This document shows, piece after piece, positions 36,696 to 46,944 of a stretch of 64,000 nucleotides of DNA. How positions within the stretch are numbered: the stretch's first letter is position 1; each line of letters opens with the position of its first letter. The notes beneath the pieces are model-generated. The model had not been told where the DNA came from, made no database searches, and saw only the letters and a program-made list of their open reading frames with translations. The stretch comes from Rhodospirillum rubrum ATCC 11170. GTDB taxonomy: Bacteria; Pseudomonadota; Alphaproteobacteria; Rhodospirillales; Rhodospirillaceae. The position numbers and the translations under genes are program-made. The stretch lies in the NCBI RefSeq assembly GCF_000013085.1, contig NC_007643.1, forward strand, positions 4,122,501 through 4,186,500, in the 5' to 3' direction.

Positions 36696-36735
36696 GGGGC
36701 TCCCTGCAGACTGTCTGCAGGGGGCCCCTTTTTTT
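36696..36735 (+). terminator. Intrinsic terminator of rho
   Basis: GGGGCTCCCTGCAG (36696-36709) and CTGCAGGGGGCCCC (36715-36728) make a 14-bp stem with one T-G pair and a 5-nt loop, followed by seven T. It lies 28 nt past the rho stop. The last T of the tract is the first base of a parS site. Confidence 0.9.
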
Positions 36736-36750
36736 GTTTCACGTGAAACA
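36735..36750. promoter_or_regulatory. parS: parS centromere site 1
   Basis: TGTTTCACGTGAAACA is a perfect 16-bp palindrome identical to the ParB-binding consensus. It lies in the 102-bp gap between the convergent rho and quinone oxidoreductase genes, about 4.6 kb from the probable origin. Confidence 0.95.
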
Positions 36751-36770
36751 GCGCTGCAGGCGCGAAGCCG

Positions 36771-37745
36771 TCAGGGAATTAGCACCGTCGAGCCGGTGGT
36801 GCGGCGGCCGGCCAGATCCTGATGGGCTTTGACCGCATCGGCCAGGGCATAGGTCTGGCCGATATCGATCTTCACCGCGCCATTGCCGACGACGGCGAAC
36901 AGATCATTCGCGGTGTCGACCAACTCGCGGCGATCGGCGGTGTAATGGGCCAGGGTCGGCCGGGTCAGGAACAGCGAGCCCTTTTGGCTGAGCAGGGCGG
37001 GGGCGATCGGCGGCACCGGTCCCGAGGCATTGCCAAAGGTCACCATCATGCCGCGCCGCTGCAGGCAATCCAGCGAGCCCTCGAACACGGCGGCGCCGAC
37101 CCCGTCGTAAACCACGGGTACGCCCTGGCCGCCGGTGATCTCGCGTACCCGCTCGACGAAGTTCTCGGTGCTGTAGTTGATGACGTGGCTGCAGCCGTGG
37201 GCGCGGGCGAGGGCGGCCTTTTCGTCGCTGCCAACCGTGCCGATGGTGGTGACGCCCAGATGCTTCAGCCACTGGCAGGCGATCAGCCCGACGCCGCCGG
37301 CCGCCGCATGGAGCAGCACGGTCATCCCGGACTGAACCGGGAAGGTCTGGCGGATCAGATAGCGCACGGTCATGCCGCGCAGCATCATGCCGGCGGCCTG
37401 GGTGTCGGTGATGGTATCGGGGATCGCCAGCAAGGTGTTCTCGGGCATCACCCGGCGGTCGGCATAGGCGCCCAGCGGTCCGGTGCCATAGCACACCCTT
37501 TGGCCGACGGCGACCAGCGAGACCCCGGGGCCCACCGCTTCGACCACCCCCGCCGCTTCCAACCCCAAACCGCTGGGCAAAGGCAGGGCATAAAGGCCGC
37601 TGCGCTGATAGGTGTCGATATAATTGACGCCGACGGCGGTCTGGCGCAGCAGAACGTCGCCGGGACCGAGATCGGGCAGATCGACGGTTTCCAAGGTCAG
37701 GACCTCGGGTCCGCCGACCTCGCGAAAGCGAATGGCTTTGGCCAA
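36771..37745 (-). CDS. NADPH:quinone oxidoreductase (zinc-free MDR family)
   Basis: This 324-residue medium-chain dehydrogenase-like protein starts AIRFREVGGPEVLTLETVDLPD, with the NADPH-binding LHAAAGGVGLIACQWLKHLG near residue 145. It lacks the zinc-ligand cysteines, as in the Qor group. It reduces quinones or related enones. It is transcribed toward rho and lies upstream of the ogt gene's region only on the same strand; a functional link is not evident. Confidence 0.9.
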   Translation of the reverse strand: MAKAIRFREVGGPEVLTLETVDLPDLGPGDVLLRQTAVGVNYIDTYQRSGLYALPLPSGLGLEAAGVVEAVGPGVSLVAVGQRVCYGTGPLGAYADRRVMPENTLLAIPDTITDTQAAGMMLRGMTVRYLIRQTFPVQSGMTVLLHAAAGGVGLIACQWLKHLGVTTIGTVGSDEKAALARAHGCSHVINYSTENFVERVREITGGQGVPVVYDGVGAAVFEGSLDCLQRRGMMVTFGNASGPVPPIAPALLSQKGSLFLTRPTLAHYTADRRELVDTANDLFAVVGNGAVKIDIGQTYALADAVKAHQDLAGRRTTGSTVLIP

Positions 37746-37768
37746 GAGCAGTCTCCTTTTTTACAGGC

Positions 37769-38266
37769 TTAAAACAGCGAGAGGGTTTCTCCGGGCAAAG
37801 GCACCCCTTCAAGGGCGAGCAAGCGGCGCTTGGTTTCAAGACCGCCGCGCCCAGAGTAACCGCCCGCGGCGCCCGCCGCCGCCAAAACGCGATGGCAGGG
37901 GATAAGGATGGGTAAGGGGTTGCGCCCGCAGGCGGTGCCGACGCTGCGCGCCGAAGAACCGACCCGGGCGGCGAGGGCGCCATAGCTTTCGGTGCGTCCG
38001 AAGGGGATCTCGCGGAGCGCCGCCCAGACCCGCGCCTGATGGTCGGTGCCGCCCGGGGCCAGCGGCAGATCGAAGCCTTGCCGGGCGCCGGCGAAATAGG
38101 CGGCCAGCTGCAGGGCGGCCTCGGCCAACAGCGGCGTGGCGGCGAGAGCGCCGGCCCCGGGCGGGGGGATGGTCTCGTCCTCGCCCCACCCCAGCGCCAC
38201 CAGGGCGTCGTGCCGCTCCTCTAGCCACAGGGGCCCCACAGGGCTGGCAAGGGTTATGCGGGGCAT
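37769..38266 (-). CDS. ogt: Methylated-DNA--protein-cysteine methyltransferase
   Basis: A 165-residue protein with the active-site motif IPCHRV (Cys124), FGRTESYGALA before it and the closing GGYSGRGGLETKRRLLALEG. It transfers a methyl group from O6-methylguanine to its own cysteine. It has no Ada-type N-terminal regulator domain, so it is the Ogt form. It lies between the YyaL-like gene and the quinone oxidoreductase gene on the same strand, with short gaps of 23 and 30 nt. Confidence 0.95.
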   Translation of the reverse strand: MPRITLASPVGPLWLEERHDALVALGWGEDETIPPPGAGALAATPLLAEAALQLAAYFAGARQGFDLPLAPGGTDHQARVWAALREIPFGRTESYGALAARVGSSARSVGTACGRNPLPILIPCHRVLAAAGAAGGYSGRGGLETKRRLLALEGVPLPGETLSLF

Positions 38267-38296
38267 GGCGGCGCCTCCTTTGGCGAAGCGGGGTGG

Positions 38297-40339
38297 TCAG
38301 CGGCCGAGAAGGTCCTGGCGCAGGTCGTCGGGCTGGGTCAGCGGCCGACCGCACACCGGGCCCCTGCAGACATAGGCGGTCGGTCGCCCCCCCAAAGCCG
38401 TCTTGCCGAAAGCCGGATGGTCGCGGGGCAGGGGGGTGCCCTCGCTCAGGCGGGTAACCACCAAAGTGGCGCTCGGCGCCTCGGCAAGGACGCGGCCCAG
38501 GCGGCCGTCATCATTGACCAGCACCACCTGAATCCCGGCGGCGAGCAGCTCAAAAGCCGCCAGCACCGACACCGTATGGGGAAAGCGCTCGGACAGACTT
38601 GCGCCATAGGAGGCTAGGATATCCTCGGCCCTCTGGCGATACAGCTCCTTGCCGGTCAGCAGGAACAGCCGGGCCAGACCCTGGGCGAGCAGGCCGTTGC
38701 CCGACGGCTGGGCGCTGTCGATCAGTCCGCGGGTGCGCACGATCAGGGCCGAGGCATCGGCCGCGCTTTGGAAGTAGCCGCCGCGCGGATCGCGGTACTG
38801 GCGCTCGACGGTTTCGGCCCAGACCTGCGCCTGCGTTAAAAAGGCCGCTTCGCCGCTGATGCCATGGAGGGCGAGGGCGGCGTGGATCATTCCGGCGTAG
38901 TCTTCAAGCAAGGCGGTCTCGCCCAGCCGGCCGGCGCACCAGGCATGGCCGAGGCGACCGTCCTCGCGGCTCATGGTGGCGACGACGGCGTCAAAGGCGC
39001 TGCGGCCAAGGGCGACCCACTCGGGGCGGGACAGGGCTTCGCCGGCTTCGGCCAGGGCGGCGATCATCAGGCCATTCCAATCGGCCAGAACCTTGTCATC
39101 GCGGCCGGGGCGCGGCCGCTGGCCGCGCCGGTCGAGCAATAGGGCGCGGGCGGGGGCCAAGGCGGCGTCGATGGCGTCTTCCTTGCCCTCGTCCAAAAGG
39201 CCGCTGGCATGGGTCGGCGGCTGGCTGAGGGTGGCGCGGTTCAGAATCGTCCGCCCCTCCCAATTGCCCTGGGGGGTGACGTCATAGGCCTGCTTGAACA
39301 GCGCCGCCTGTTCGCCCAGCGCGGCGTCGATCTCGGCCTCGTCCCACACATAGAAGCGACCTTCGCCGCCCTCGCTATCGGCGTCCAGGCTGGCGGCGAA
39401 GGCGCCATTGTCGCCGATCATCTCGCTCTGCGCCCAGGCCACGGTCTGGGCGATGCGCCGGGCCAGCAGCGGGCTGCGGGTGGTCTTCCACACCAGGGTC
39501 ATCAGGGCGATGAGCTGGGCGTTGTCATAGAGCATCTTTTCGAAATGCGGGGCCAGCCACAGGCTGTCGGTGGAATAGCGGGCGAAGCCGCCGGCCAGAT
39601 GATCGTAGATGCCGCCCTGGGCCATGCGCTCCAGGGTCAGGGTGACGGCGGCCCTCAGCTTGGCGTCGCCGGTGCGCAGATAGGCCCGCCACAGGAAATC
39701 GAAAACGAAGGGCATGGGGAATTTCGGCGCCCCGCTCAGGCCGCCGGCCACCCCGTCGATATGACTGAGCAAGGCGCGGGCGGCGTCATCGAGCTGGGGC
39801 AGGCTAAGAGCGACGCCGCCCGCGCGATCGCCGGCGTTCATCTCGGCCAGGGCCTCGCGCAGGCGCGCCGCGGTCTCGGCGACCTTATCGGGGGCGCTGC
39901 GGAAGATCTCGGAAACCTGGCGCAGCACCTGGACGAAGCCCGGGCGGCCATAACGCGGCTCGCGCGGGAAATAGGTGCCGCCGGTGACCGGTTCGCCCTC
40001 CGGTGTCAGGAACAAGGTCAGCGGCCAACCGCCCTGTTCCCCCATCAAGGCCAGGGCCCCCTGATAGAGGGCATCGACATCGGGGTGCTCCTCGCGGTCG
40101 ACCTTGACCGAAACGAACAGGGCGTTCATCACCTCGGCGACCTGGGGGTGTTCGAAGCTTTCGTGGGCCATGACATGGCACCAGTGGCAGGCCGAATAGC
40201 CAATGCTCAGCAGCACCGGCCGATTGAGCGCCCGGGCTTCGGCGAAGGCCTCCTCGCCCCAGGGCAGCCAGTGAACCGGGTTGTCCTTGTGCTGCAGCAG
40301 ATAAGGGGAGGTTTCCTCGCCAAGGCGGTTGCGGCTCAT
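38297..40339 (-). CDS. Thioredoxin-fold, glycosidase-like protein (YyaL/SPATA20 family)
   Basis: The 680-residue protein begins [29 protein letters not shown], then [17 protein letters not shown], a thioredoxin-like domain with CHWC. The long C-terminal part forms an alpha/alpha toroid of the N-acylglucosamine epimerase/cellobiose epimerase type. The family is conserved from bacteria to animals without a firm function. The length is normal. It is the first gene of the minus-strand group that continues with ogt. Confidence 0.9.
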   Translation of the reverse strand: MSRNRLGEETSPYLLQHKDNPVHWLPWGEEAFAEARALNRPVLLSIGYSACHWCHVMAHESFEHPQVAEVMNALFVSVKVDREEHPDVDALYQGALALMGEQGGWPLTLFLTPEGEPVTGGTYFPREPRYGRPGFVQVLRQVSEIFRSAPDKVAETAARLREALAEMNAGDRAGGVALSLPQLDDAARALLSHIDGVAGGLSGAPKFPMPFVFDFLWRAYLRTGDAKLRAAVTLTLERMAQGGIYDHLAGGFARYSTDSLWLAPHFEKMLYDNAQLIALMTLVWKTTRSPLLARRIAQTVAWAQSEMIGDNGAFAASLDADSEGGEGRFYVWDEAEIDAALGEQAALFKQAYDVTPQGNWEGRTILNRATLSQPPTHASGLLDEGKEDAIDAALAPARALLLDRRGQRPRPGRDDKVLADWNGLMIAALAEAGEALSRPEWVALGRSAFDAVVATMSREDGRLGHAWCAGRLGETALLEDYAGMIHAALALHGISGEAAFLTQAQVWAETVERQYRDPRGGYFQSAADASALIVRTRGLIDSAQPSGNGLLAQGLARLFLLTGKELYRQRAEDILASYGASLSERFPHTVSVLAAFELLAAGIQVVLVNDDGRLGRVLAEAPSATLVVTRLSEGTPLPRDHPAFGKTALGGRPTAYVCRGPVCGRPLTQPDDLRQDLLGR

Positions 40340-40438
40340 CGGACGGATCCTTCGCGGGCTTGAGGGGGCGCGGGCTTAAAGGGGTACGGGCTAAGGGGAG
40401 GGCGGTCAGGACCAGCACCGCGCGGGCGGCGGCGAAAA

Positions 40439-40470
40439 GAACCGGGCGCGACGATTGCCTAACCCGGTTC
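40439..40470. repeat. Inverted repeat in the yyaL-DUF6489 divergent gap
   Basis: GAACCGGG (40439-40446) and CCCGGTTC (40463-40470) are a perfect 8-bp inverted repeat with a 16-nt spacer. It lies between two divergent genes and could be an operator; nothing more can be said. Confidence 0.3.
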
Positions 40471-40539
40471 CATGCCCTAACTTCGGGTTACGGCGTGGGC
40501 TTTGCAACAGGCGCCGACATACCGGGAAGGGGTCGAGCG

Positions 40540-40815
40540 ATGAAGGTCACGGTTGATGTGGACTGTACGCCCGAAGAGGCCCGGGCCTTTCTTGGTTTAC
40601 CCGATGTACAGCCGATGCAGCAGGCGCTGCTCAAGCAGATGCAAGATCGCCTGAGCGCCAATCTCGGCGCCATGGAGCCCGAAGCGTTGCTCAAGACCTG
40701 GTTACCAACCCAGGTCAGCAATATCGGGGCGCTGCAGGACTTTTTCTGGTCGCAATTCGCCAAGGCCGCCAGCGGCGCCACCGGCAAAAGCGACCCCCGC
40801 AAACCTCAGGAATAG
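40540..40815 (+). CDS. Small conserved protein (DUF6489-like)
   Basis: A 91-residue protein that starts MKVTVDVDCTPEEARAFLGL, the signature of a short alphaproteobacterial family of unknown function often found just before mnmE. A GGGAAGGGG stretch lies upstream of ATG 40540. The middle is amphipathic helix and the C-terminus is low-complexity. It ends 29 nt before mnmE and is probably co-transcribed. Phasin-like helical character is possible but not demonstrable here. Confidence 0.75.
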   Translation: MKVTVDVDCTPEEARAFLGLPDVQPMQQALLKQMQDRLSANLGAMEPEALLKTWLPTQVSNIGALQDFFWSQFAKAASGATGKSDPRKPQE

Positions 40816-40844
40816 GGCGGCCCCGCGGCCGCGACATTGGTTCT

Positions 40845-42212
40845 ATGACCGTCGATACCATTTTTGCCCCCGCCACCGCCCGTGGTCGGGCGGGGGTCGC
40901 GATCGTTCGCTTGTCCGGACCCCGGGCCGCAACCGCCCTGACGCTTTTGGCCGGCCGGCTGCCCGAAGCCCGCCGGGCGACCCGCGCGGCGCTGCGCTCC
41001 CCCCCCAGCGGCCCAGGGCCCACCGGCCCGGGGCCGGAGGAGGGGGGCGAGGTTCTTGATGACGCCCTGGTGCTGTGGTTTCCGGCGCCGGCCAGCTTCA
41101 CCGGCGAGGATGTGGCCGAGCTTCATATCCATGGCGGGCGGGCGGTTCTTGCCGCGGTGCTGGGGGCCTTGGGCGATCTGCCCGGCCTGCGTCCGGCCGA
41201 GGCCGGCGAGTTTTCGCGGCGGGCTTTCCTCAATGGCCGGCTTGATCTGACGGCGGCCGAGGCCCTGGCCGATCTGGTCGATGCCGAGACCCAGGCCCAG
41301 CGCCGTCAGGCCCTGCGCCAAGCCGATGGCGCCCTGGTCCGGCTCTATGAGGGCTGGCGGAAGACCGGCATCGGCCTGCTTGCCCATCTTGAAGCGGTGC
41401 TTGATTTCCCCGATGAGGACCTGCCGCCCGAAGTGGAAACGGCGGTGCGCGGGGGCATCGGCGCCCTGGCCGACGCCCTGGCCGGTCATCTCGATGACCG
41501 TCACCGGGGCGAGCGCCTGCGCGACGGTCTGCAGGTCGCGGTGGTCGGCGCCCCCAATGTCGGCAAGTCCAGTCTGGTCAATCGGCTGGCCCGGCGCGAG
41601 GCGGCGATCGTCTCCGATATCGCCGGCACCACCCGCGATATCGTCGAGGTCGCCCTCGATCTGGGTGGCTATCCGCTGGTGGTCGCCGATACCGCCGGTT
41701 TGCGCGAGACCAGCGACGGCATCGAGGCCGAAGGCGTGCGCCGGGCCCGGGCCCGGCTGGCCGCCGCCGATCTGACCCTGGCGGTCAGCGATGGCACGGT
41801 GGAAAACGGGGCCGATGATCCGGCCGCCGATTTGACCGGAGAAGCGGTTTTGCGGGTGGTGACCAAGCGCGATCTACTCGATCCGCGCGCCGTCGAGCGC
41901 TGGCTGGCCCGGGGTGCCCTGCCGGTTTCGACGCTAACCGGCGAGGGGCTGGACGCTTTGGAGGCGGCCCTGGAAAGCCGGGCCCGGGCTTTTTTCGAGG
42001 GCGATGGCACCCCGGCCCTGACCCGCCAGCGCCACCGCTCGGCCCTGATGGAGGCGCGCGCCGCGCTGCGGCGGGCGGCCGAAGCGCCTCTGGCCGAACT
42101 GGTGGCCGAGGACCTGCGCCTCGCCCTGCGCGCCATCGGCCGCATCACCGGACGGGTGACGGTGGATGACGTTCTTGATGTCATCTTCCGCGATTTCTGC
42201 ATCGGCAAATAA
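40845..42212 (+). CDS. mnmE: tRNA modification GTPase MnmE
   Basis: The protein has 455 residues. The N-terminal folate-binding domain ([43 protein letters not shown]) is followed by the inserted G domain with G1 GAPNVGKS (residues 235-242), G3 DTAG and G4 TKRD. The C-terminal CIGK motif (452-455) carries the catalytic cysteine. With MnmG it makes the 5-carboxymethylaminomethyl group at tRNA U34. mnmG follows after 59 nt. Confidence 0.97.
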   Translation: MTVDTIFAPATARGRAGVAIVRLSGPRAATALTLLAGRLPEARRATRAALRSPPSGPGPTGPGPEEGGEVLDDALVLWFPAPASFTGEDVAELHIHGGRAVLAAVLGALGDLPGLRPAEAGEFSRRAFLNGRLDLTAAEALADLVDAETQAQRRQALRQADGALVRLYEGWRKTGIGLLAHLEAVLDFPDEDLPPEVETAVRGGIGALADALAGHLDDRHRGERLRDGLQVAVVGAPNVGKSSLVNRLARREAAIVSDIAGTTRDIVEVALDLGGYPLVVADTAGLRETSDGIEAEGVRRARARLAAADLTLAVSDGTVENGADDPAADLTGEAVLRVVTKRDLLDPRAVERWLARGALPVSTLTGEGLDALEAALESRARAFFEGDGTPALTRQRHRSALMEARAALRRAAEAPLAELVAEDLRLALRAIGRITGRVTVDDVLDVIFRDFCIGK

Positions 42213-42224
42213 AGAGCACAGCCC

Positions 42225-42251
42225 GGCCGCCCCCGCTGAAGGGGGCAGGCC
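42225..42251 (+). other. Intercistronic hairpin between mnmE and mnmG
   Basis: GGCCGCCCCC and GGGGGCAGGCC pair around a GCTGAA loop, with one bulged A. It lies in the 59-nt gap after the mnmE stop. There is no T-tract. Partial attenuation or mRNA processing between the two genes is possible. Confidence 0.4.
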
Positions 42252-42271
42252 CGAGAGAGGGACGGGACCCC

Positions 42272-44161
42272 ATGACGAACCATTGGGATGTGATCGTGGT
42301 TGGCGGCGGCCACGCCGGCACCGAGGCGGCGGCGGCGGCGGCGCGGCTGGGGGCGAAGACCCTGCTGGCCACCCATAAGCTGGAAACCGTCGGCACCATG
42401 TCGTGCAATCCGGCGATCGGCGGTCTGGCCAAGGGCCATCTGGTGCGCGAGATCGACGCCCTGGATGGGGTGATGGGCCGGGCCATCGATCGCGGCGGCA
42501 TCCAGTTTCGCATCCTCAACCGCTCCAAGGGACCGGCGGTGCGCGGTCCGCGCGCCCAGGCCGATCGGGCGCTTTACGCCCAGGCGGTGCGGGCGATCCT
42601 GGCCGATCAGCCGGGGCTGACCCTGGCCGCCCTGGCGATCGAGGATCTGTTGATCGGGAACGACGGCCGCTGCGCCGGGGTGATCGACGCCGAGGGCGGG
42701 GTGCACCGCGCCGGGGCGGTGGTGCTGACCACCGGCACCTTCCTGCGCGGCGTTATTCATATCGGCACCCAGACCACCCCAGCCGGGCGCATCGGCGAGG
42801 CGCCGGCCCTTGGGCTATCGGCGACCTTGGCCCGTCTGGGCTTTCCCTTGGGCCGGCTGAAGACCGGGACGCCGCCGCGCCTGGATGGCCGGACCATCGC
42901 CTGGGCGACCCTGGAAAGCCAGCCCGGCGATGAGCCGCCGCCGCCGTTTTCCTTCCTGACCACGGCGATCACCACGCCGCAAATTTCCTGCGCCATCACC
43001 GAAACCACCGCCGAGACCCATCGCGTGATTCGCGAAAATCTCCATCGGGCGCCGCTTTATTCCGGGCAGATCCAGGGGGTGGGGCCGCGCTATTGTCCGA
43101 GCATCGAGGACAAGGTGGTGCGCTTCGCCGACCGCGACCGCCATCAAATCTTCCTCGAGCCCGAGGGGCTGGATGATCCGACGGTCTATCCCAATGGCAT
43201 TTCCACCAGCCTGCCGATCGATGTTCAACTGGCCTTGCTCGCCACCATTCCCGGTCTGGAAAAGGCCGAGATGATGCGGCCGGGCTATGCCATCGAATAC
43301 GACTTCGTCGATCCGCGCTGCCTGGGCCCGACGCTGGAGACCGACCGTTTGCCCGGTCTGTTCCTCGCCGGCCAGATCAATGGCACCACCGGCTATGAGG
43401 AAGCCGCCGCCCAAGGGCTGATCGCCGGCCTCAACGCCGCCCGCGTCGCCGGGGCGGGGGAGCGGGCCGCGCCGATCACCTTCGACCGGGCCGAGGGCTA
43501 TCTGGGGGTTCTGGTCGACGACCTGATTACCCTGGGCACCACCGAGCCTTACCGCATGTTCACCTCGCGGGCGGAATACCGCTTGCTGCTGCGCGCCGAT
43601 AACGCCGATCTGCGGCTGACCGCCAAGGGCATCGCTTTGGGCTGCGTCGGCGCCGCGCGCACCGCCGCCTTCGAGGACAAGCGGGCGGCGTTGACGGCGG
43701 CGCGGACGATGATCGACGGCTTGGCGCTGACCCCGCCGGACCTGGCCCGGCGCGGCATCGCCGTCAATCAGGACGGTCAGCGGCGGACGCCGCTGGATCT
43801 GCTCTGCCATGCCGATATCGACTGGGCGCGGCTGGTGGCCCTGTGGCCCGAGCTCGGGGCGATCCGCCCCGATGTCGCCGAGCAACTGGAAATCGGCGCC
43901 CGCTATGCCGGCTATCTGGAGCGTATGCATGGCGATGTCGCCGCCTTTCGCCGCGATGAGGCCCTGGTTCTGCCCGCCGATCTGGCCTATGACGGCCTAG
44001 CCAATCTGTCGGCGGAACTGCGCGGCAAGCTGACTTTGGCCCGGCCGGCGACCCTTGGCGCGGCGGCGCGCATTCCCGGTATGACCCCGGCGGCCTTGAC
44101 GGCTCTGCTCCGACATGTGAAGAGAAGGGAGAGAGACTCGGTGGAAGAGTGTTTCACGTGA
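42272..44161 (+). CDS. mnmG: tRNA uridine-5-carboxymethylaminomethyl(34) synthesis enzyme MnmG
   Basis: The 629-residue FAD protein has the dinucleotide-binding [12 protein letters not shown] near residues 8-19, [18 protein letters not shown], and the second family signature [17 protein letters not shown] near residue 370. It is MnmE's partner in wobble-uridine modification. The last codons (TGT TTC ACG TGA) form part of a parS site, so the protein ends Cys-Phe-Thr because of the embedded ParB site. Confidence 0.97.
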   Translation: MTNHWDVIVVGGGHAGTEAAAAAARLGAKTLLATHKLETVGTMSCNPAIGGLAKGHLVREIDALDGVMGRAIDRGGIQFRILNRSKGPAVRGPRAQADRALYAQAVRAILADQPGLTLAALAIEDLLIGNDGRCAGVIDAEGGVHRAGAVVLTTGTFLRGVIHIGTQTTPAGRIGEAPALGLSATLARLGFPLGRLKTGTPPRLDGRTIAWATLESQPGDEPPPPFSFLTTAITTPQISCAITETTAETHRVIRENLHRAPLYSGQIQGVGPRYCPSIEDKVVRFADRDRHQIFLEPEGLDDPTVYPNGISTSLPIDVQLALLATIPGLEKAEMMRPGYAIEYDFVDPRCLGPTLETDRLPGLFLAGQINGTTGYEEAAAQGLIAGLNAARVAGAGERAAPITFDRAEGYLGVLVDDLITLGTTEPYRMFTSRAEYRLLLRADNADLRLTAKGIALGCVGAARTAAFEDKRAALTAARTMIDGLALTPPDLARRGIAVNQDGQRRTPLDLLCHADIDWARLVALWPELGAIRPDVAEQLEIGARYAGYLERMHGDVAAFRRDEALVLPADLAYDGLANLSAELRGKLTLARPATLGAAARIPGMTPAALTALLRHVKRRERDSVEECFT

Positions 44162-44165
44162 AACA
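44150..44165. promoter_or_regulatory. parS: parS centromere site 2, overlapping the mnmG stop
   Basis: A perfect TGTTTCACGTGAAACA. The mnmG stop codon TGA is bases 44159-44161 within it. It is the middle of three sites and 92 bp from the third. Confidence 0.95.
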
Positions 44166-44215
44166 GTTGGCCGCCGACGTTGCGCTTTTTTCCTGGTTTG
44201 GATAAGGAGAACCCG

Positions 44216-44830
44216 GTGCCGCCGATGACGCCCGAGGCCTTCGCCGCTGACGTTCCTGTTTCACGTGAAACAGTCGAGCGGCTGGAGGCCTATCTTGCGG
44301 TGCTCGAAAAGTGGCAACGGCGGATCAATCTGGTGGGCAAAACCACCCTGGACGATCCCTGGCGCCGGCATTTTTTGGACTCCGCCCAACTGCTGGCGTT
44401 GCTGCCGACCCCGACGCGGGTGCTGCTTGATCTGGGCAGCGGCGCCGGATTTCCCGGGCTGGTTCTGGCCATCCTCGGCGTGCCCGAGGTTCATCTGGTG
44501 GAAGCCGATGGTCGCAAGAGCGCCTTTCTCATCGAGGCGGCGCGGATCACCAACACCCGAATCGTCCTCCATACGCTGCGGCTCGAAGCCCTGCCGGTCT
44601 TCCCGGTGGATGTGGTCACGGCCCGAGCCTTTGCGCCCCTCGCACGGATCCTCGAGGGTGCCGCCCCCTTCCTTCTCGCGGGTGCACAAGGGGTGTTCCT
44701 GAAGGGCCAATCGGTTGATGACGAATTGACCGAGGCCCAGAGCCAATGGACAATGTCGGTGGAGCGGTTTGCCAGCCGCAGCGATCCCACCGGACATATC
44801 CTGCGCATCGGAGAGATACACCGTGCCTGA
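44216..44830 (+). CDS. rsmG: 16S rRNA (guanine-N7)-methyltransferase RsmG
   Basis: The 204-residue protein has the SAM-binding motif LLDLGSGAGFPGLVLAI and the fixed RINLVGKTTLDDPWRRHFLDS segment. It methylates G527 of 16S rRNA. The start is GTG 44216 because AAGGAG lies 6 nt upstream; ATG 44225 is a possible alternative and TTG 44180 has no ribosome site. A parS site lies inside the coding region and encodes Val-Ser-Arg-Glu-Thr. It overlaps parA by 8 nt. Confidence 0.95.
   Translation: MPPMTPEAFAADVPVSRETVERLEAYLAVLEKWQRRINLVGKTTLDDPWRRHFLDSAQLLALLPTPTRVLLDLGSGAGFPGLVLAILGVPEVHLVEADGRKSAFLIEAARITNTRIVLHTLRLEALPVFPVDVVTARAFAPLARILEGAAPFLLAGAQGVFLKGQSVDDELTEAQSQWTMSVERFASRSDPTGHILRIGEIHRA
44257..44272. 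promoter_or_regulatory. parS: parS centromere site 3, inside rsmG
   Basis: A perfect TGTTTCACGTGAAACA within codons about 14-19 of rsmG, about 0.55 kb upstream of parA. Confidence 0.95.
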
Positions 44831-45653
44831 TCAAGCCATCGCGGCCCCCGCGTTGTCGGCCAAGCTCGTTCTCAACACCCCGCGGATCATCGCCATCGCC
44901 AATCAGAAGGGCGGGGTGGGCAAGACCACCACGGCGATCAATCTCGCCACCGCCCTGGCGGCCACCGGCAAGCGGGTGCTGATCATCGATATGGATCCGC
45001 AGGGCAATGCCTCAACCGGCCTCGGCCTGTCGTCCGCCGCCCGCAAAGTCACCACCTATGATATCTTGATGGGCGACGCCAAGGCGCGCGCCGCCGTCAC
45101 CCCCACCGGCATTCCGCGCTTGGCGGTGATTCCGGCCGGCGTCGATCTGGCCGGCGCCGAGTTGGAGCTGGTCGAGCGGACGCAGCGCGAATTCCGCCTG
45201 CGCATGGCCTTGGCCGATGAACTGATCGATTTTGATTATGTGCTGGTCGATTGCCCGCCGGCCTTGGGCCTGCTGACCCTTAACGCCCTGATCGCCGCCG
45301 ATGCGGTGATGGTGCCGCTGCAGTGCGAATTCTTCGCCCTGGAAGGGGTGAGCCATCTGGTCAAGACCATCGATCGTGTCCGCAAGGCCTTCAATCCGCG
45401 CCTGGAAATTCAAGGCATCGTTCTGACCATGTTCGATCGCCGCAATAACCTGTCGGAGATGGTGGCGGCCGATGTGCGCGACTATTTCGGCGCCAAGGTC
45501 TACAAGACGGTGATTCCGCGCAATGTGCGGATTTCCGAGGCGCCCTCCCATGGCAAGCCCGTGCTGCTCTATGACCTTAAATGTGCCGGGTCGCAGGCCT
45601 ATCTGCATTTGGCCGGCGAGATAATCAAGCAGGAAGGCGGATTGGCGGCATGA
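44823..45653 (+). CDS. parA: Chromosome-partitioning ATPase ParA
   Basis: The 276-residue protein has the deviant Walker A KGGVGKT at residues 29-35, DMDPQGNASTGL, and DYVLVDCPPALGLLTLNAL. It is the chromosomal ParA (Soj) type that moves ParB-parS complexes. The start is GTG 44823 with GGAGAG 7 nt upstream; it overlaps the end of rsmG by 8 nt. It is coupled to parB by an ATGA overlap. Confidence 0.97.
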   Translation: MPDQAIAAPALSAKLVLNTPRIIAIANQKGGVGKTTTAINLATALAATGKRVLIIDMDPQGNASTGLGLSSAARKVTTYDILMGDAKARAAVTPTGIPRLAVIPAGVDLAGAELELVERTQREFRLRMALADELIDFDYVLVDCPPALGLLTLNALIAADAVMVPLQCEFFALEGVSHLVKTIDRVRKAFNPRLEIQGIVLTMFDRRNNLSEMVAADVRDYFGAKVYKTVIPRNVRISEAPSHGKPVLLYDLKCAGSQAYLHLAGEIIKQEGGLAA

Positions 45654-46630
45654 ACGGAGACACAGCAGCACCCGGTCGGCGGCGCGGTCTGGGCCGGGGG
45701 TTATCGGCCCTGCTTGGCGATGATCCCAACGACACCGTCGTTCAGGAATCCGCCGCCGCCGCCGCCGCCGCTGTCGCCTCGGGACGGGCGATTCAGGTGC
45801 TGCCGGTCGGCGCCCTCGTTCCCAACCCCGATCAGCCGCGCCGCCATTTCGATGAAGAGGCGATCGCCGATCTGACGGAATCGATCCGCGCCAAGGGAAT
45901 CTTGTCGCCGATTCTCGCCCGGCCCGATCCCAATCAACCCGGCACCTTCCAGATCATCGCTGGTGAACGGCGCTGGCGCGCCGCCCAGCGGGCGCAGCTC
46001 CATGAAGTGCCGGTGCTGGTCCGCAGCTTCTCCGACCAGGAAACCCTGGAAGTCGCGCTGATCGAAAACCTGCAGCGCCAGGATCTTTCGCCGCTGGAAG
46101 AAGCCGAGGGCTATCGCCGCCTGCTGGAGGATTTCGCCCATACCCAGGAAGATCTGGCCAAGGTCGTCGGCAAAAGCCGCAGTCACGTCGCCAATACCAT
46201 GCGATTGCTGCAGCTTCCCGATGACGTGCGCGAGATGGTGGAGAAGGGGGCGCTTTCGGCCGGCCATGCCCGGGCCTTGTTGACGACCGAGGCGATCTCC
46301 GATCTCGCCCGTCTTGTCGTGTCGCGCGGCTTGAATGTGCGGCAGACCGAAAAGCTGGTGCAGCAGGCGGCGGCGGCGGCCAATAAGCCGCGTCGGCCGG
46401 CGACGGCGGCGCCGACAGACAAAGATGCCGATACCCTGGCCCTTGAGCGCGATATTTCCAATGTTCTGGGTCTGGCGGTCGAGATTTCGGCCAAGGCGCG
46501 CGGTGGCCGGCTGACCATCGACTACGATAGTCTCTCCCAGCTTGACGACATCCTCCATCGCCTGACCCGTGGCCATCAGGGCCCCCTGCAGCGCTTGGCC
46601 GGTGAAGAGCCCCCCCTCGCCAACGGGTAA
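45650..46630 (+). CDS. parB: Chromosome-partitioning protein ParB
   Basis: A 326-residue protein. The N-terminal segment RRGLGRGLSALLGD is followed by the ParB/Srx CTP-binding domain (PNPDQPRRHFDEEAI, IIAGERRWRAAQ, ALIENLQRQDLSPLEEAEGY). The HTH (HTQEDLAKVVGKSRSHVANTMRLLQLP) and a C-terminal dimerisation region come next. It binds the three parS sites and spreads as a CTP-dependent clamp. An Ala-rich stretch of about 9 residues lies near residue 40. Confidence 0.97.
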   Translation: MNGDTAAPGRRRGLGRGLSALLGDDPNDTVVQESAAAAAAAVASGRAIQVLPVGALVPNPDQPRRHFDEEAIADLTESIRAKGILSPILARPDPNQPGTFQIIAGERRWRAAQRAQLHEVPVLVRSFSDQETLEVALIENLQRQDLSPLEEAEGYRRLLEDFAHTQEDLAKVVGKSRSHVANTMRLLQLPDDVREMVEKGALSAGHARALLTTEAISDLARLVVSRGLNVRQTEKLVQQAAAAANKPRRPATAAPTDKDADTLALERDISNVLGLAVEISAKARGGRLTIDYDSLSQLDDILHRLTRGHQGPLQRLAGEEPPLANG

Positions 46631-46944
46631 TTGGCGGAAATCCCATTCACGGGGATGGGGCGGAGCGATCCTTGCCGCCGACCCGGTTACGACAAGAGGG
46701 GGGGATCGGTCACCGGTCCGTCGCCACCCCCGGGAAGAGTTTGAGCGAATTTTGATCCACGGCCGCCCCAATGCCGCCAAAATTCCTATGACAGGGGGGA
46801 CGCGGGGCGATTGGGGGGGGATCGATCGCCCTGCGGCCGCGAGTCTTGGACCTGCGGAACCTGTTGAAAAAACAAAGAAATACCCATTCACGAAAGCAAG
46901 GGGGCGGACATCCGTCCCGCGGATCGAGGCCAAGGGCGTCCTCT
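46631..46944. other. 314-bp gap between convergent parB and holA
   Basis: I see no gene. The strand shows G-runs, including seven or more G near 46815, and a 7-bp inverted repeat GGGCGAT/ATCGCCC near 46806-46832. No T-tract terminator is clear for either gene. Confidence 0.5.

Noticed and set aside
46806-46832. G-run and 7-bp inverted repeat after parB as a terminator
   Set aside because: There is no T-tract, and the G-run is common in this GC-rich sequence, so I did not call it.
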